From Nitrobacter sp. Nb-311A (GTDB lineage: Bacteria > Pseudomonadota > Alphaproteobacteria > Rhizobiales > Xanthobacteraceae), in the NCBI RefSeq assembly GCF_000152905.1, contig NZ_CH672417.1, positions 319,585 through 383,584 on the forward strand: a stretch of DNA of 64,000 nucleotides, written 5' to 3'. A model generated the notes under the pieces. It did not search any database. It was not told the DNA's origin and saw only the letters and a program-made list of their open reading frames with translations. Each line of letters begins with the position of its first letter. The stretch's first letter is position 1. This document shows positions 48,168 through 56,878 of the stretch, piece after piece. The position numbers and the translations under genes are program-made.

Positions 48168-48536
48168 ATGGCGAGCGATGGCGAGAATGCGATCAAGAAC
48201 CTGACCGACAAAGCGACCTACGACCGGCTCGAAAAAGATTTATCAGCCGTCAAGAACGACATCTCCGCATTGGCCGATCAAGTCTCGGACGCGCTCAGTG
48301 CATTGACGGGCACAGCCAGGAAGCAAGCGCGCCGTGGATACAAGCAGGCTAAGGCGAATGTCGATTCTGTTTTGTCCGAAGTCTCCGAGCGCGGTAATGC
48401 AGCCATTGATGCAGCTCAAAGCGCCGTAACCACCATTGAAGACACCCTGGAAGAAGCCATCCAACAACGTCCCCTTGCCACGGTAGGACTTGCGATCGGG
48501 CTGGGATTTTTGATCGGAGTCACTTGGCGTCGATGA
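48168..48536 (+). CDS. DUF883 (ElaB/YqjD-like) membrane-anchored protein
   Basis: A 122-residue protein of the ElaB/YqjD type: an amphipathic helical body (about 1-95, with KNDISALADQVSDALSALTG) and a C-terminal membrane anchor TVGLAIGLGFLIGVTWRR. In E. coli YqjD binds ribosomes at the membrane in stationary phase; whether this copy does is unknown. It is preceded by a perfect EcfG promoter and followed by a holin-like gene 118 bases later; both may form a stress unit. Confidence 0.82.
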   Translation: MASDGENAIKNLTDKATYDRLEKDLSAVKNDISALADQVSDALSALTGTARKQARRGYKQAKANVDSVLSEVSERGNAAIDAAQSAVTTIEDTLEEAIQQRPLATVGLAIGLGFLIGVTWRR

Positions 48537-48654
48537 CCGCCGAGTTGATCAATGTAAATTTTCAGATCGGCCTGTGTGCCACGTCTTGCGGTCGCACGCG
48601 GCCGATCGCGTCAAATGTTTCAGTAAATGATTTCGCTTCGGATGAGGCCTTGGA

Positions 48655-49092
48655 ATGTTCCAGCGAGCAATCGACGACTTCAAGGAAAGCGCAGGCGACG
48701 CCGTGCAACTGACGAGTCTGGCGCTGGTGGCGGCTTTCGCGGCATTCGTCACGATCGTATTTCTCTGCGCAGCCACGTTTGTCTTCGTGCTTGAAAACTA
48801 CGGCTTGATCGAGGCATGTCTGAGCGGGGCGGCGATCTTCTTCCTGATCACTTTCATCGCAGTCGTCGCTTTATTGATCCGGCGAAAAGCCGCGAAGAAG
48901 CGCGCAGCCCAGCACGCGAAAGCGGCATCGCAAAGTTTTCTCGCCGATCCAATGGTGGTAGCCGCAGGACTTCAGCTCGTACGCGCTGTCGGCATTAAGA
49001 AGCTGATTCCAATCCTGGCCGTCGGCGGTCTGGCGCTGGGACTGTTGGCGGGAAGGCGCAACCCCGATGACGGGACCGGCGTCAGGCCGTAA
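48655..49092 (+). CDS. Holin-X/DUF1469-like membrane protein
   Basis: A 145-residue membrane protein: helix one LTSLALVAAFAAFVTIVFLCAA, helix two CLSGAAIFFLITFIAVVALLIRR, a cytoplasmic basic tail (KKRAAQHAKAAS), and a third hydrophobic stretch near the end LIPILAVGGLALGLLAG. It resembles the phage-holin-family/DUF1469 proteins that often pair with YqjD-like genes. The DUF883 gene lies upstream. No lytic enzyme is nearby, so lysis is unlikely. Confidence 0.75.
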   Translation: MFQRAIDDFKESAGDAVQLTSLALVAAFAAFVTIVFLCAATFVFVLENYGLIEACLSGAAIFFLITFIAVVALLIRRKAAKKRAAQHAKAASQSFLADPMVVAAGLQLVRAVGIKKLIPILAVGGLALGLLAGRRNPDDGTGVRP

Positions 49093-49113
49093 ACACGGAG
49101 TTCTGATGGCAAC

Positions 49114-49521
49114 TCATGTCACGCAACGACCGGGCTCAAGCCGTTTTGCAACGTCTGTCAGCGTGCTCACCACCGGTTCGCACGCGATTGCTCGCTTGGC
49201 CCGCCTCGGGGGCGGCGCGCGGTTCAAATCTCGATTTTCCCGCGTCGTAACGCGATCACCCGCCCCCTGACCGGAGTTTCCAGGAATCCGGAATACGACC
49301 GACATACTTGGCAGGCTTTCCAGCCGAAAGGAAACGGTTCGGCTGCTGGTGTGAGGAAATACGACGGCGCCGAGATCGGATTTCACGGCTCTATGGACAG
49401 CCGCGGCAGTGCCTTGCGCAGTGTCCTGCCTCAGCACCCGATCGCCCGACCCCATAGGGACGCTCAATGACAGAGTCACCGCGATCCCAGCGAGAAATCC
49501 TGCGGATGTCTGAAGCATCAT
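49114..49521 (-). CDS. Possible exported protein of unknown function
   Basis: A 135-residue frame starting MMLQTSAGFLAGIAVTLSLSV, which looks like a signal segment, followed by a rather polar region without a known family. A ribosome site (AGAGG) lies about 8 bases before ATG 49521. Codon use in the second half is unconvincing and it has no recognisable homologue, so it may be non-coding. Confidence 0.3.
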   Translation of the reverse strand: MMLQTSAGFLAGIAVTLSLSVPMGSGDRVLRQDTAQGTAAAVHRAVKSDLGAVVFPHTSSRTVSFRLESLPSMSVVFRIPGNSGQGAGDRVTTRENRDLNRAPPPRRAKRAIACEPVVSTLTDVAKRLEPGRCVT

Positions 49522-49832
49522 CGTATCGCCTCTTTTTCCTCAAGCCGGAACGACCATTGCGATCGCGCGGATCTCAACCGCTAGCAACAACGCCGCTTGG
49601 GGGACATTGTTTCACTGTCGATTTAGGAAAGCGGCGGGAATGAAACGCTGGGAGCGTTTTCGAACGAAATGGAGTCCGGTCGCGTCAGATCAAAATCCGA
49701 GAACTCCGGTTCTGAGTCCAGAAGCGGAAAGGCGGTCGGCACTCCCTGTTGCCTTCACCGCCGTCCCCTATCGCGCGACCGGCGATGGAGAATTTTGGCG
49801 GCGACGAGCCGGCGGCCCCCTTCTCGCGATGA
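49522..49832. other. Gap holding family B repeat, copy 3
   Basis: 311 bases without a supported gene, ending just past the phyR stop codon. At 49653-49729 lies a diverged family B repeat: AGCGTTTTCGAACGAA, GGAGTCCGG, GTCAGATCAAAATC, and GGTTCTGAGTCCAGAAGCGG. It shares the order of elements with the copy at 25607-25706. Confidence 0.55.
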
Positions 49833-50645
49833 CTATGAAGCAGCAGCCCGAGGCTCTCGGTTGCGCGAATTCCGCTGGAAGAACAGCGCCTGACTGGCTA
49901 CTGCCGAAACCATGGCGGGTTGGAACGGTTTGGAGATCAGGAACGCCGGCTCGGGCCGCTCCCCGGTCAGAAAACGCTCCGGATAGGCTGTTATGAAGAC
50001 GACGGGCACCTCGACGACGCGCAAAAGTTCATTGACAGCGTCCAACCCGGAACTGCCGTCAGCGAGCTGAATATCGGCCAGAATGAGGCCCGGCTCCCTG
50101 GTCTTGGCGAGCGCGATCGCATCGGCATGGGTCCGCGCAACACCAATCACACGGTGTCCAAGGCCCTTGACGAGACTTTCCAGATCCATCGCGATGAACG
50201 TCTCATCCTCGGTGATGAGGACGTCCGTTGCGATTTCCGCCGCCATCTCGCGGCCGGCGATACCGCTCAGCCTGCGCACTTCAGCGACGTCGACCTCGAG
50301 AACAAAAGCGGCCTCCTCCTCCGAAAAACCTTCCAGCGACAGCAGCAGGAACGCCTGTCGCGGAAGCGGCGTGATATTGGTCAACCGGCGTTCTGTCGGC
50401 GCCAGGGTCGGCACCTCGTCGGCGCCTCCGTTGATCGAGACCGAATTCCAGATTCGGGTGAACAGCCGAAACAGACCCGTCCGCGGCCCATGCCGCTCGT
50501 CAAGCAGCGTTGGATCCTGAAGCAGCGCCTCCAGCATGGCACCGACATAGGCGTCGCCCGACGCCTGGCTTCCCGTCAGGGCGCGGGCATAACGGCGCAA
50601 AAGCGGCAAATGCTCGGCAACGACCTGTGATCGAAACATTCCCAT
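49833..50645 (-). CDS. phyR: PhyR, anti-anti-sigma response regulator
   Basis: A 270-residue master switch of the general stress response. The N-terminal half (about 1-130) is an EcfG-like sigma mimic (HLPLLRRYARALTGSQASGD, LLLSLEGFSEEEAAFVLEV). The C-terminal receiver (about 140-265) has ITEDETF, the phosphoacceptor Asp191 in ILADIQLADGSS, Thr219 and Lys239. When phosphorylated, PhyR binds NepR and frees EcfG. An ATG six bases later (50639) has better ribosome-site spacing. It is divergent from nepR-ecfG and has its own EcfG-like promoter (50726-50750). Confidence 0.95.
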   Translation of the reverse strand: MGMFRSQVVAEHLPLLRRYARALTGSQASGDAYVGAMLEALLQDPTLLDERHGPRTGLFRLFTRIWNSVSINGGADEVPTLAPTERRLTNITPLPRQAFLLLSLEGFSEEEAAFVLEVDVAEVRRLSGIAGREMAAEIATDVLITEDETFIAMDLESLVKGLGHRVIGVARTHADAIALAKTREPGLILADIQLADGSSGLDAVNELLRVVEVPVVFITAYPERFLTGERPEPAFLISKPFQPAMVSAVASQALFFQRNSRNREPRAAAS

Positions 50646-50725
50646 CTATCCTTTTTCGAAATAGCTCATGCCCGGCCCCGTCGGCGCAGCACTGCAAGCG
50701 GCGCATCCCGCCAACCCGGACTATC

Positions 50726-50750
50726 TACGCCCACGCCTGACAAAAGTTCC
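50726..50750 (-). promoter_or_regulatory. EcfG-type promoter of phyR (one mismatch)
   Basis: Minus strand: GGAAC (50750-50746), 16-base spacer, CGTA (50729-50726), differing from the consensus -10 CGTT by one base. About 80 bases upstream of the phyR start. PhyR autoactivation through EcfG is known in this group. Confidence 0.6.
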
Positions 50751-50758
50751 CGACCGCC

Positions 50759-50783
50759 GGAACTTTCACATCGGTGTTGAATT
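50759..50783 (+). promoter_or_regulatory. Possible EcfG-type promoter of nepR-ecfG
   Basis: GGAAC (50759-50763), 16-base spacer, AATT (50780-50783). The -35 is perfect, the -10 matches the consensus only in its last two bases. About 85 bases before the nepR ATG. Positive feedback of ecfG is common, but this match is weak. Confidence 0.4.
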
Positions 50784-50867
50784 AGGTTGCATAAGAGTTC
50801 CGTGAAAGCGGCACGAAATGCAGAAACTTCCAGTAACTTCAATACCTTGAAACTCGGGCGCGACGTC

Positions 50868-51098
50868 ATGAAAGATTCAAAGCCATCACCCGCCAAAGGC
50901 GGCCTCAACGCCGAGATTCAATCAAGGATCGGGCATCAGCTTCGCGCCATGTATGATGACGTTGTGAGGCAGGGTATCCCCGACCGGTTTGCCGAATTAA
51001 TTCGAAAGCTGGATGCATCAGAGCCAGAGAAACCACAAATAACCCCAAGGGGCGATCTTGAGGGCGATCTTGATGCAAAAAATGAGGGGAGGGATTAA
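50868..51098 (+). CDS. nepR: NepR, anti-sigma factor
   Basis: A 76-residue protein that sequesters EcfG. The family core is IGHQLRAMYDDVVRQGIPDR followed by FAELIRKLD. ATG at 50868 chosen (MKDSKPSPAKGGLNAEIQSR); upstream in-frame starts lack similarity. Its TAA stop abuts the ecfG ATG directly, so the antagonist and the sigma factor are translated in fixed proportion. Phosphorylated PhyR binds NepR to release EcfG. Confidence 0.93.
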   Translation: MKDSKPSPAKGGLNAEIQSRIGHQLRAMYDDVVRQGIPDRFAELIRKLDASEPEKPQITPRGDLEGDLDAKNEGRD

Positions 51099-51644
51099 AT
51101 GCCTCTCACAGATTCACTCCGTGAGGAGATCCTGGCATCAGTGCCGAACCTGCGCGCTTTTGCGATTTCCTTGAGCGGAAATGGCGATAGAGCCGACGAT
51201 CTCGTGCAGGAAACCCTGCTCCGCGCGCTTGCCAATATCGATTCGTTTCAGCCGGGATCGAATCTTCCGGCATGGCTGTTCACGATCCTTCGCAACCTTT
51301 TCCGCTCGGACTACCGCAAGCGGCGGCGGGAGGTCGAGGATTCAGATGGCAACTATGCGAAAACGCTGAAATCGCAGCCGAGCCAGAATGCTCACCTGGA
51401 GTTCGAGGAGTTCCGGGCGGCGCTCGACAAACTGCCACAAGATCAGCGGGAGGCTTTGATCCTCGTGGGCGCTTCCGGATTTTCCTACGAGGACGCGGCC
51501 AAGATCTGCGGATGCGCAGTCGGCACCATCAAGAGTCGCGTCAACCGCGCACGATCGAAGCTCAGCGCCCTGCTTTATGTCGAGGGCTCGGAGGATTTTG
51601 GTCCGGACGACACTGTCAGGGCCGTGATCGGCAACGGCCGATAG
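51099..51644 (+). CDS. ecfG: EcfG, general stress response sigma factor
   Basis: A 181-residue ECF sigma factor (ECF15 type). Sigma-2 is about residues 12-75 (RADDLVQETLLRALANIDSF for -10 recognition), sigma-4 about 103-155 (LDKLPQDQREALILVGASGF and GTIKSRVNRARSKL for the GGAAC -35). It lacks the sigma-3 part, as in ECF factors. Position next to nepR and phyR confirms it. A CHASE/HWE-type kinase gene converges on it, 129 bases away. Confidence 0.95.
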   Translation: MPLTDSLREEILASVPNLRAFAISLSGNGDRADDLVQETLLRALANIDSFQPGSNLPAWLFTILRNLFRSDYRKRRREVEDSDGNYAKTLKSQPSQNAHLEFEEFRAALDKLPQDQREALILVGASGFSYEDAAKICGCAVGTIKSRVNRARSKLSALLYVEGSEDFGPDDTVRAVIGNGR

Positions 51645-51773
51645 TTCGACATCAAGGGATACGCGGCTTCCATAGCCGAGGCCGATAGCGGCGGTGGCTC
51701 GTCCGCAGGGTGTCGAAGCTCGAACCGGTTTCGGGATAGAACTGGAGTTGCACGTTGAGTAAGCCTGCTGAGC

Positions 51774-53426
51774 TCAGGGCTTAAGGGGCTTCGATATCTG
51801 CATGGTGCGATCTCTCTCGGTCAAATCCACGACGGTCTCCATGGGAGCGGCGAGTTCATAGACATAGCTTACCTCGGTAAAATACCGCTTGGAGATGCCG
51901 CCCAGCGCCTCCGGCGCGACCCGGTCCAGCAGGATGATGCCGAAATCGCTATCTTCGCGTCGTGTCGCGGCACTGGTATTGAATTCTTCCCACCGGAAAC
52001 GAAACAGCGCCTCGTCGTCCTCACCGTCGACTTCCCAATGCACCACAATATGCGGATGCTTGCCGACCAGCGACAGTCCCTCGTCGGAATGCGACGCCAA
52101 TTCGAAGAACAGCAATGAGAGACTCTGAGCCGCCCGCGCGCTGACGGTGATATCAGGACCGTGGATCGCGATGCGGTCGACATGAGGGATGGCGCGGGCC
52201 TCGAACAGTCCTCTCAGTTTGACGCCCTGCCACTGGCTTTCGCTGAGCAGCGAAACCACATTTGACATGGCGTGGATCCGGCCGATCAGCAATTCGCGGG
52301 CGACTTCGATGTCGGAGCCGTGCCGTAGCGTCCGCGTGACGATCGACTGAATCACGGCGAGAATGTTCTTCACACGGTGATTGAGTTCATCGATCACGGC
52401 GGTCAACCGTCGCTCAAACCCGATCCGGACCTGAATCTCGCGGCTCAACCTCAAGTTATTGTAGGCGACATAACCGAACAGACCGCAAATGATACTGGTC
52501 AGCGCCAGACCTATCGCGGCTACCACTGCGGCCAGCTTTTGCGCGCGACGCATGGCATTTGTTTTCGGGTAATAGCCTAGTGACCAGTCTCGGCCACCGA
52601 AGGTCACCGTACGCGACACCAGTGGACCGGGATCAGCCGCCCGCCTGAGACGCGAAGTAACCTTGCCGCGGTCGTCGGCGATCAATTCAGAGGCCGGATT
52701 ACGCGGATTTTTCAGAACGACGGAAAACAGCGACAGTTCGTCGTTGGTCAGCATCAACGACGCAAGCTCATAGGAAAACGTAATAAAGCCGGCGACGGTT
52801 TCGCTTTCCCCCTGAAAAACCGGCGTCGCGATAACGAGTCCTATCGGACCGTCCCGCACCATCAGATTGAGCGGATCCGACACAGCGGACGTCTTGGTCT
52901 GCATTGCCCGCGCGAACATCGGACCCAAGATCGGATGCTGGTCGAGCGAGCGCCCGGGAAAGGCGGAGGTTTGTGGATTTTGCGGTTCGACATCCATCAC
53001 CACGTCGATCGGTTTGTCGAGCGACGCCAGATCGCGCGGGGTATCGTCAAAATTCCGGATCTGGGAGTTTGGAAATTTAGCCGCCGCCAGGACATCATGA
53101 GCCTGTGAAAAATCGCTGGGTTCAAGACGCGCAACCCAGGCGGCAACAACGAAATCGGTCTCAAAGGCATAGATGGAGGCACGCAACGGATGGAGCATGT
53201 TGGCTTGCACCGCGGACGGCGACCGAAAAAGCCTGGAGGCGACCCGCGCCAAAAGCTCTCGTTGGGTGAGACGCTCCTGCACCAGACTGGCGTGGACGTC
53301 GATCGCGCGCGATAGCGCGATATGGTCGATTGCCAGTTCCTGATCGTGAGCCCGCCACGCCGCAAAACCGGAAAGCAAAATCCCGATGACAGCGACAAAG
53401 CCAATGACAAAACCCAGCCGAACCAC
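51774..53426 (-). CDS. CHASE-domain HWE-type sensor kinase, likely partner of PhyR
   Basis: A 550-residue membrane kinase. Two helices (about 6-24 and 297-320) flank an extracytoplasmic CHASE-like sensor domain (about 50-290). The dimer/phosphotransfer helix reads ELNHRVKNILAVIQSIVTRT with His350. The ATP domain follows, but its N-box reads ELASHSDEGLSL (442-453) where active HWE kinases have ELATN; the key Asn is His446. The W-E pair (Trp479-Glu480) that names the family is kept. It may be a weak or phosphatase-type kinase. Adjacent to the PhyR/NepR/EcfG genes, so it likely controls PhyR. Confidence 0.85.
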   Translation of the reverse strand: MVRLGFVIGFVAVIGILLSGFAAWRAHDQELAIDHIALSRAIDVHASLVQERLTQRELLARVASRLFRSPSAVQANMLHPLRASIYAFETDFVVAAWVARLEPSDFSQAHDVLAAAKFPNSQIRNFDDTPRDLASLDKPIDVVMDVEPQNPQTSAFPGRSLDQHPILGPMFARAMQTKTSAVSDPLNLMVRDGPIGLVIATPVFQGESETVAGFITFSYELASLMLTNDELSLFSVVLKNPRNPASELIADDRGKVTSRLRRAADPGPLVSRTVTFGGRDWSLGYYPKTNAMRRAQKLAAVVAAIGLALTSIICGLFGYVAYNNLRLSREIQVRIGFERRLTAVIDELNHRVKNILAVIQSIVTRTLRHGSDIEVARELLIGRIHAMSNVVSLLSESQWQGVKLRGLFEARAIPHVDRIAIHGPDITVSARAAQSLSLLFFELASHSDEGLSLVGKHPHIVVHWEVDGEDDEALFRFRWEEFNTSAATRREDSDFGIILLDRVAPEALGGISKRYFTEVSYVYELAAPMETVVDLTERDRTMQISKPLKP

Positions 53427-53731
53427 GCGCCCTACCCGGAGATGAGGAAAATAAAACCACTCGCAATATTGGCCGGCCAGACCATGTACAGCAGCCGCCC
53501 CCGCCCTGACGATGCATCACTTCAATCGTGCCGCGCCAGCATGGTTCCGTCCCCCGGAGTAAAAGGCGGGGGTGATCGTTAACGGAGTCCGGCCAACCGA
53601 GTCTTTGATTTACCCATGATGAAAGCTCGGCTGGCCCCCTATGCGCCGCCTGGACCGCGAAACGCAGGACTCAGTCATCGATCTCGTCGATCTCGTCAAC
53701 CCTGCCCAAGCCGTGCCGGAGCGCAACAGGA
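53427..53731. other. Kinase upstream region to mtaB
   Basis: 305 bases with no supported gene. It contains GGAAC (53548-53544, minus strand), 16 bases, GATT, a weak EcfG-like promoter about 98 bases before the kinase start, and a small hairpin CCCCC-GGAGTAAAAGG-CGGGGG near 53551-53573. A short plus-strand reading frame (53616 onward) has no family match and overlaps mtaB, so it is not called. Confidence 0.45.
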
Positions 53732-55000
53732 TCAAGGCAGCAGCCGCTTACCATCGTGCCCCGTGACCGTTATCGTCCGCACGGTGCCGGGCATGTCTCC
53801 CGCGATCGCGACCGGTAGAAAGTGCTCGGTGCGACCCTGGATGACGTTTTCGATCAGCACCCGGCGCGTTGCGCCGACCTCCCCCGCCAGCCGCCGCCGC
53901 AACGCGGCACCCGCTGCCGCCCGCAACTGCCCGGCGCGATCCCTGATCACTTCAGCCGCGACCGGCGGCATCCGTGCCGCCGGCGTACCCGGCCGCAATG
54001 AGTACGGAAACACATGCAGGAAAGTGAGATCACATTCGGCAACGAGATCCAGCGACCGCGCGAACATGTCATCGGTCTCGGTCGGAAAGCCGGCGATGAT
54101 GTCGGCGCCGAGGGCGACGTCCGGCCTCAGCCGCCGCACCTGCGCACAGAACTCGATGGCCTCCCGGCGCGAATGCCGCCGCTTCATCCGTTTCAAGATG
54201 ATGTCGTCTCCGGATTGCAACGACAGATGCAAATGCGGCATCAACCGCTCCTCGTTCGCGACCGCATCCAGCAAATCGCGATCCGCCTCGATCGAATCGA
54301 TCGACGAAATTCGAAGCCGCGTCATCTCCGGGACCCGCTGCAAGATCTGTTTGACCAGTCCGCCCAGTCGCGGCCGGCCCGGAAGATCGGCGCCATAGCT
54401 TGTGAGGTCGACACCGGTCAGCACGACCTCGACGTGACCCGCCTCGACGAGCGCGCGAACCTGATCGACGATCACGTTCATCGGCGCCGAGCGGGAATTG
54501 CCGCGTCCGAAGGGAATGATACAGAAGGTGCAGCGATGATCGCAGCCATTCTGCACCTGCACGAAAGCGCGCGGTAGTCCGCCTCGAAAGCCATCGACGA
54601 GATGCGGCGCCATCTCGGTCACCGCCATGATATCGGTCACCGCAATTTTCTTCTCGGCCGGGATTGCCACATCAGACCCAGCAAACGCGGCCCGCGCGGC
54701 GCGCCACGCATCACCCCGCATCTTGTCATCGTTGCCGATCACGCGGTCGACCTCGGCCATCTGCGCGAACATCGCCGGCTCGATCTGCGCGGCGCACCCG
54801 GTGACGACAATGCGCGCCGAAGGCCGCTCGCGTCTTAGGCGGCGGATCGATTGACGTGTTTGCGCCACTGCCTCGTTGGTCACGGCGCAACTGTTGATGA
54901 TGACGATCTCGTCAAGGCCGGCCGCTTCCGCATTGCGACGGATGACTTCGGATTCAAAGGCATTGAGCCGGCAGCCGAAGGTGACGACGTCGACCGGCAT
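53732..55000 (-). CDS. mtaB: tRNA threonylcarbamoyladenosine methylthiotransferase MtaB
   Basis: A 422-residue radical-SAM enzyme that adds a methylthio group to t6A37 of tRNA, making ms2t6A. UPF0004 N-terminal cysteines are Cys10, Cys38 and Cys69 (TFGCRLN, NSCAVT, TGCAAQ), and the radical-SAM cluster is Cys153, Cys157, Cys160 in NGCDHRCTFC. A TRAM-like C-terminus follows. The ATG at 55000 overlaps the dapF stop (TGATG), so both are one translation unit; upstream in-frame extension lies inside dapF and is ignored. Confidence 0.93.
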   Translation of the reverse strand: MPVDVVTFGCRLNAFESEVIRRNAEAAGLDEIVIINSCAVTNEAVAQTRQSIRRLRRERPSARIVVTGCAAQIEPAMFAQMAEVDRVIGNDDKMRGDAWRAARAAFAGSDVAIPAEKKIAVTDIMAVTEMAPHLVDGFRGGLPRAFVQVQNGCDHRCTFCIIPFGRGNSRSAPMNVIVDQVRALVEAGHVEVVLTGVDLTSYGADLPGRPRLGGLVKQILQRVPEMTRLRISSIDSIEADRDLLDAVANEERLMPHLHLSLQSGDDIILKRMKRRHSRREAIEFCAQVRRLRPDVALGADIIAGFPTETDDMFARSLDLVAECDLTFLHVFPYSLRPGTPAARMPPVAAEVIRDRAGQLRAAAGAALRRRLAGEVGATRRVLIENVIQGRTEHFLPVAIAGDMPGTVRTITVTGHDGKRLLP

Positions 55001-55872
55001 CAGGCCACCGAGGCGAACAGCGCCGGATCGAAGGTGCCTTCGTATTCGAATACGGCCGGACCGGTCATCAGCACATGATCGTCGCGTTCGCGCCACTCGA
55101 TGGTCAGGTCGCCGCCGGGAAGCATCATATGAACGATGCGCGCGGCCCGCTTGAGTCGCGCCGCCGCGACCGCCGTCCCACAGGCCGCCGAGCCGCAAGC
55201 CTTGGTCAGGCCCACGCCGCGCTCCCAAGTCCTCATCGCGATGTGATCGCGGTCGACGATATGGGCCAGCGTGATGTTGGCGCGCTCTGGAAAAATCGGA
55301 TGATTTTCCAGCAGCGGCCCGAAACGCTCAAGGTCATGAGCATTCACGTCGTCAACCCAGAAGATCGCGTGGGGATTGCCCATGCTGACCACGGACGGCG
55401 AATGCAACACAGGGGCGTCGATCGGCCCGACCTGGAGTTCGATATAGCGGGTATCGCGGAATTCCTCGGCGAGCGGAATATCCCTCCAGCCGAATTTTGG
55501 CGGTCCCATATCGACGGTGTAGAGACCAGGCGCGGAGTTTCGCCAGCAGTTCAGAAGCCCGGCGCGCGTCTCGAAAGTCAGCGCGTCCTTACCTGAAGCC
55601 TCGAATATCTGGCGCGCCACGCAGCGCATGCCGTTGCCGCATGCATTGGCCTCGGAGCCATCCTTATTGTAGATGCGAACCAAGGCTTCGGTGCCAGGCG
55701 TCCGCGGGGGCTGCAGAACCATCAACTGATCATAAGGAACGCCCGCCGGCGATGCGACGGCACGCGCCTCTTCCGCCGTGACCGAGGCAGGGCTGTCACG
55801 AAGATCGACAACGACGATCTCGTTGCCGATGCCATTCATCTTGCTGAAAGCATGATTTGCGAGCGCGCCCAT
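55000..55872 (-). CDS. dapF: Diaminopimelate epimerase
   Basis: A 290-residue PLP-independent racemase in lysine and peptidoglycan precursor synthesis, converting LL- to meso-diaminopimelate. Its two catalytic cysteines are Cys78 (NACGNGMR) and Cys226 ([10 protein letters not shown]). [17 protein letters not shown] is the usual start. ATG at 55872 chosen; an upstream ATG at 55905 adds 11 unmatched residues. Overlaps mtaB at its 3' end. The gene order dapF-mtaB is typical of this group. Confidence 0.93.
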   Translation of the reverse strand: MGALANHAFSKMNGIGNEIVVVDLRDSPASVTAEEARAVASPAGVPYDQLMVLQPPRTPGTEALVRIYNKDGSEANACGNGMRCVARQIFEASGKDALTFETRAGLLNCWRNSAPGLYTVDMGPPKFGWRDIPLAEEFRDTRYIELQVGPIDAPVLHSPSVVSMGNPHAIFWVDDVNAHDLERFGPLLENHPIFPERANITLAHIVDRDHIAMRTWERGVGLTKACGSAACGTAVAAARLKRAARIVHMMLPGGDLTIEWRERDDHVLMTGPAVFEYEGTFDPALFASVA

Positions 55873-56149
55873 CGGTTTCCAGTTTCCGGCGTCCGTTTCC
55901 GGCATCCGCCTTCCGCGACCTTATATGGCGAATGCGCGCCGGTTGACCAGTGTCACGCAAATCCTTGTCGGCGCCCCACACCCGCCACGATGCGGCATGA
56001 CATATGTCTCATGACATACTCCGTCGCGAGTCGGATATCAGAGCAGCTTGTCAGGCCTCGCATAATTCCGCCGCAAGGGCGGCCAAGGGTCGGGTCTTGC
56101 GGATATCGGTCAGCGCGAGACGTCGGCCAGCACCAGGGAGACCCCTTCA

Positions 56150-56878
56150 ATGAACCGCCCCCGCCTTTTTCGCCACCTCGCGATCGCAATGATCCCGGTG
56201 GCCTTGTCCCTGGGGCCTTCCGCCGTACTTGCCCAGACCCCGCCCGCGACGCCTCCCGGCGCGACGGCGCCCGAATCCCCGGCCCCGCCGCCAGCACCGA
56301 CCCCGCCCGGAAGCACGGCACCGGCAACCCCCGTCCCGCCCCCTGCTGAAGTGCAGACGCCGAAAGACCCGACAGCCGAAGCCCCGAAGCCGCCGGCTAC
56401 CGCACCCATGCAGACGGCGGACCCCTTCGGCGAGGAAACCACGCTGACGCCGAAGATGGTCCTGACGTTGCGAAACACCGCCACTTGGGAAAACGCGTTC
56501 GAGACGCTGATTGATTCGTTCAAGTCGCTGGCCGCCGTTCTCGACAAACAGGGGGTCAAGCCCGCCGGCAATATGATGATCGTCTATACTTCAACTGACG
56601 ATAACGGCTTTTCGTTTCTGGCGGAAACCCCCGTCGACCGGGAGATCAAGAACCTGCCCAAGAACATGAGCATGGGTAAATCACCCGAAGGCAAGGCGCT
56701 GAAGTTCGTGCATCGCGGCTCTTATGACAACATGGACAACACCTATGAGGCGATCACGAACACCCTGGACGACCGGAAACTTGAAGCCAAGGATACCTTC
56801 ATCGAGGAATATACGACCGATCCACTGAAGACTGAGGAAGACAATCTGGTCATCGATGTCTACGTTCCGCTGAAATGA
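56150..56878 (+). CDS. Exported GyrI-like effector-binding domain protein
   Basis: A 242-residue protein: signal peptide (HLAIAMIPVALSLGPSAVLA, about 8-27), a long Pro/Ala-rich linker (about 29-85), then a GyrI/AraC-effector-binding-like domain (about 95-242, GNMMIVYTSTDDNGFSFLAE and KFVHRGSYDNMDNTYEA). Such domains bind small ligands; an exported version could carry a ligand in the periplasm. Start overlaps no gene; the following SIMPL gene starts inside its stop (56875-56878). Confidence 0.7.
   Translation: MNRPRLFRHLAIAMIPVALSLGPSAVLAQTPPATPPGATAPESPAPPPAPTPPGSTAPATPVPPPAEVQTPKDPTAEAPKPPATAPMQTADPFGEETTLTPKMVLTLRNTATWENAFETLIDSFKSLAAVLDKQGVKPAGNMMIVYTSTDDNGFSFLAETPVDREIKNLPKNMSMGKSPEGKALKFVHRGSYDNMDNTYEAITNTLDDRKLEAKDTFIEEYTTDPLKTEEDNLVIDVYVPLK

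Noticed and set aside
49180..49230. tRNA-like GGTTCAAATCTCG segment
   Set aside because: The T-loop-like sequence is present, but the T-stem does not pair and no acceptor or anticodon arm can be built.
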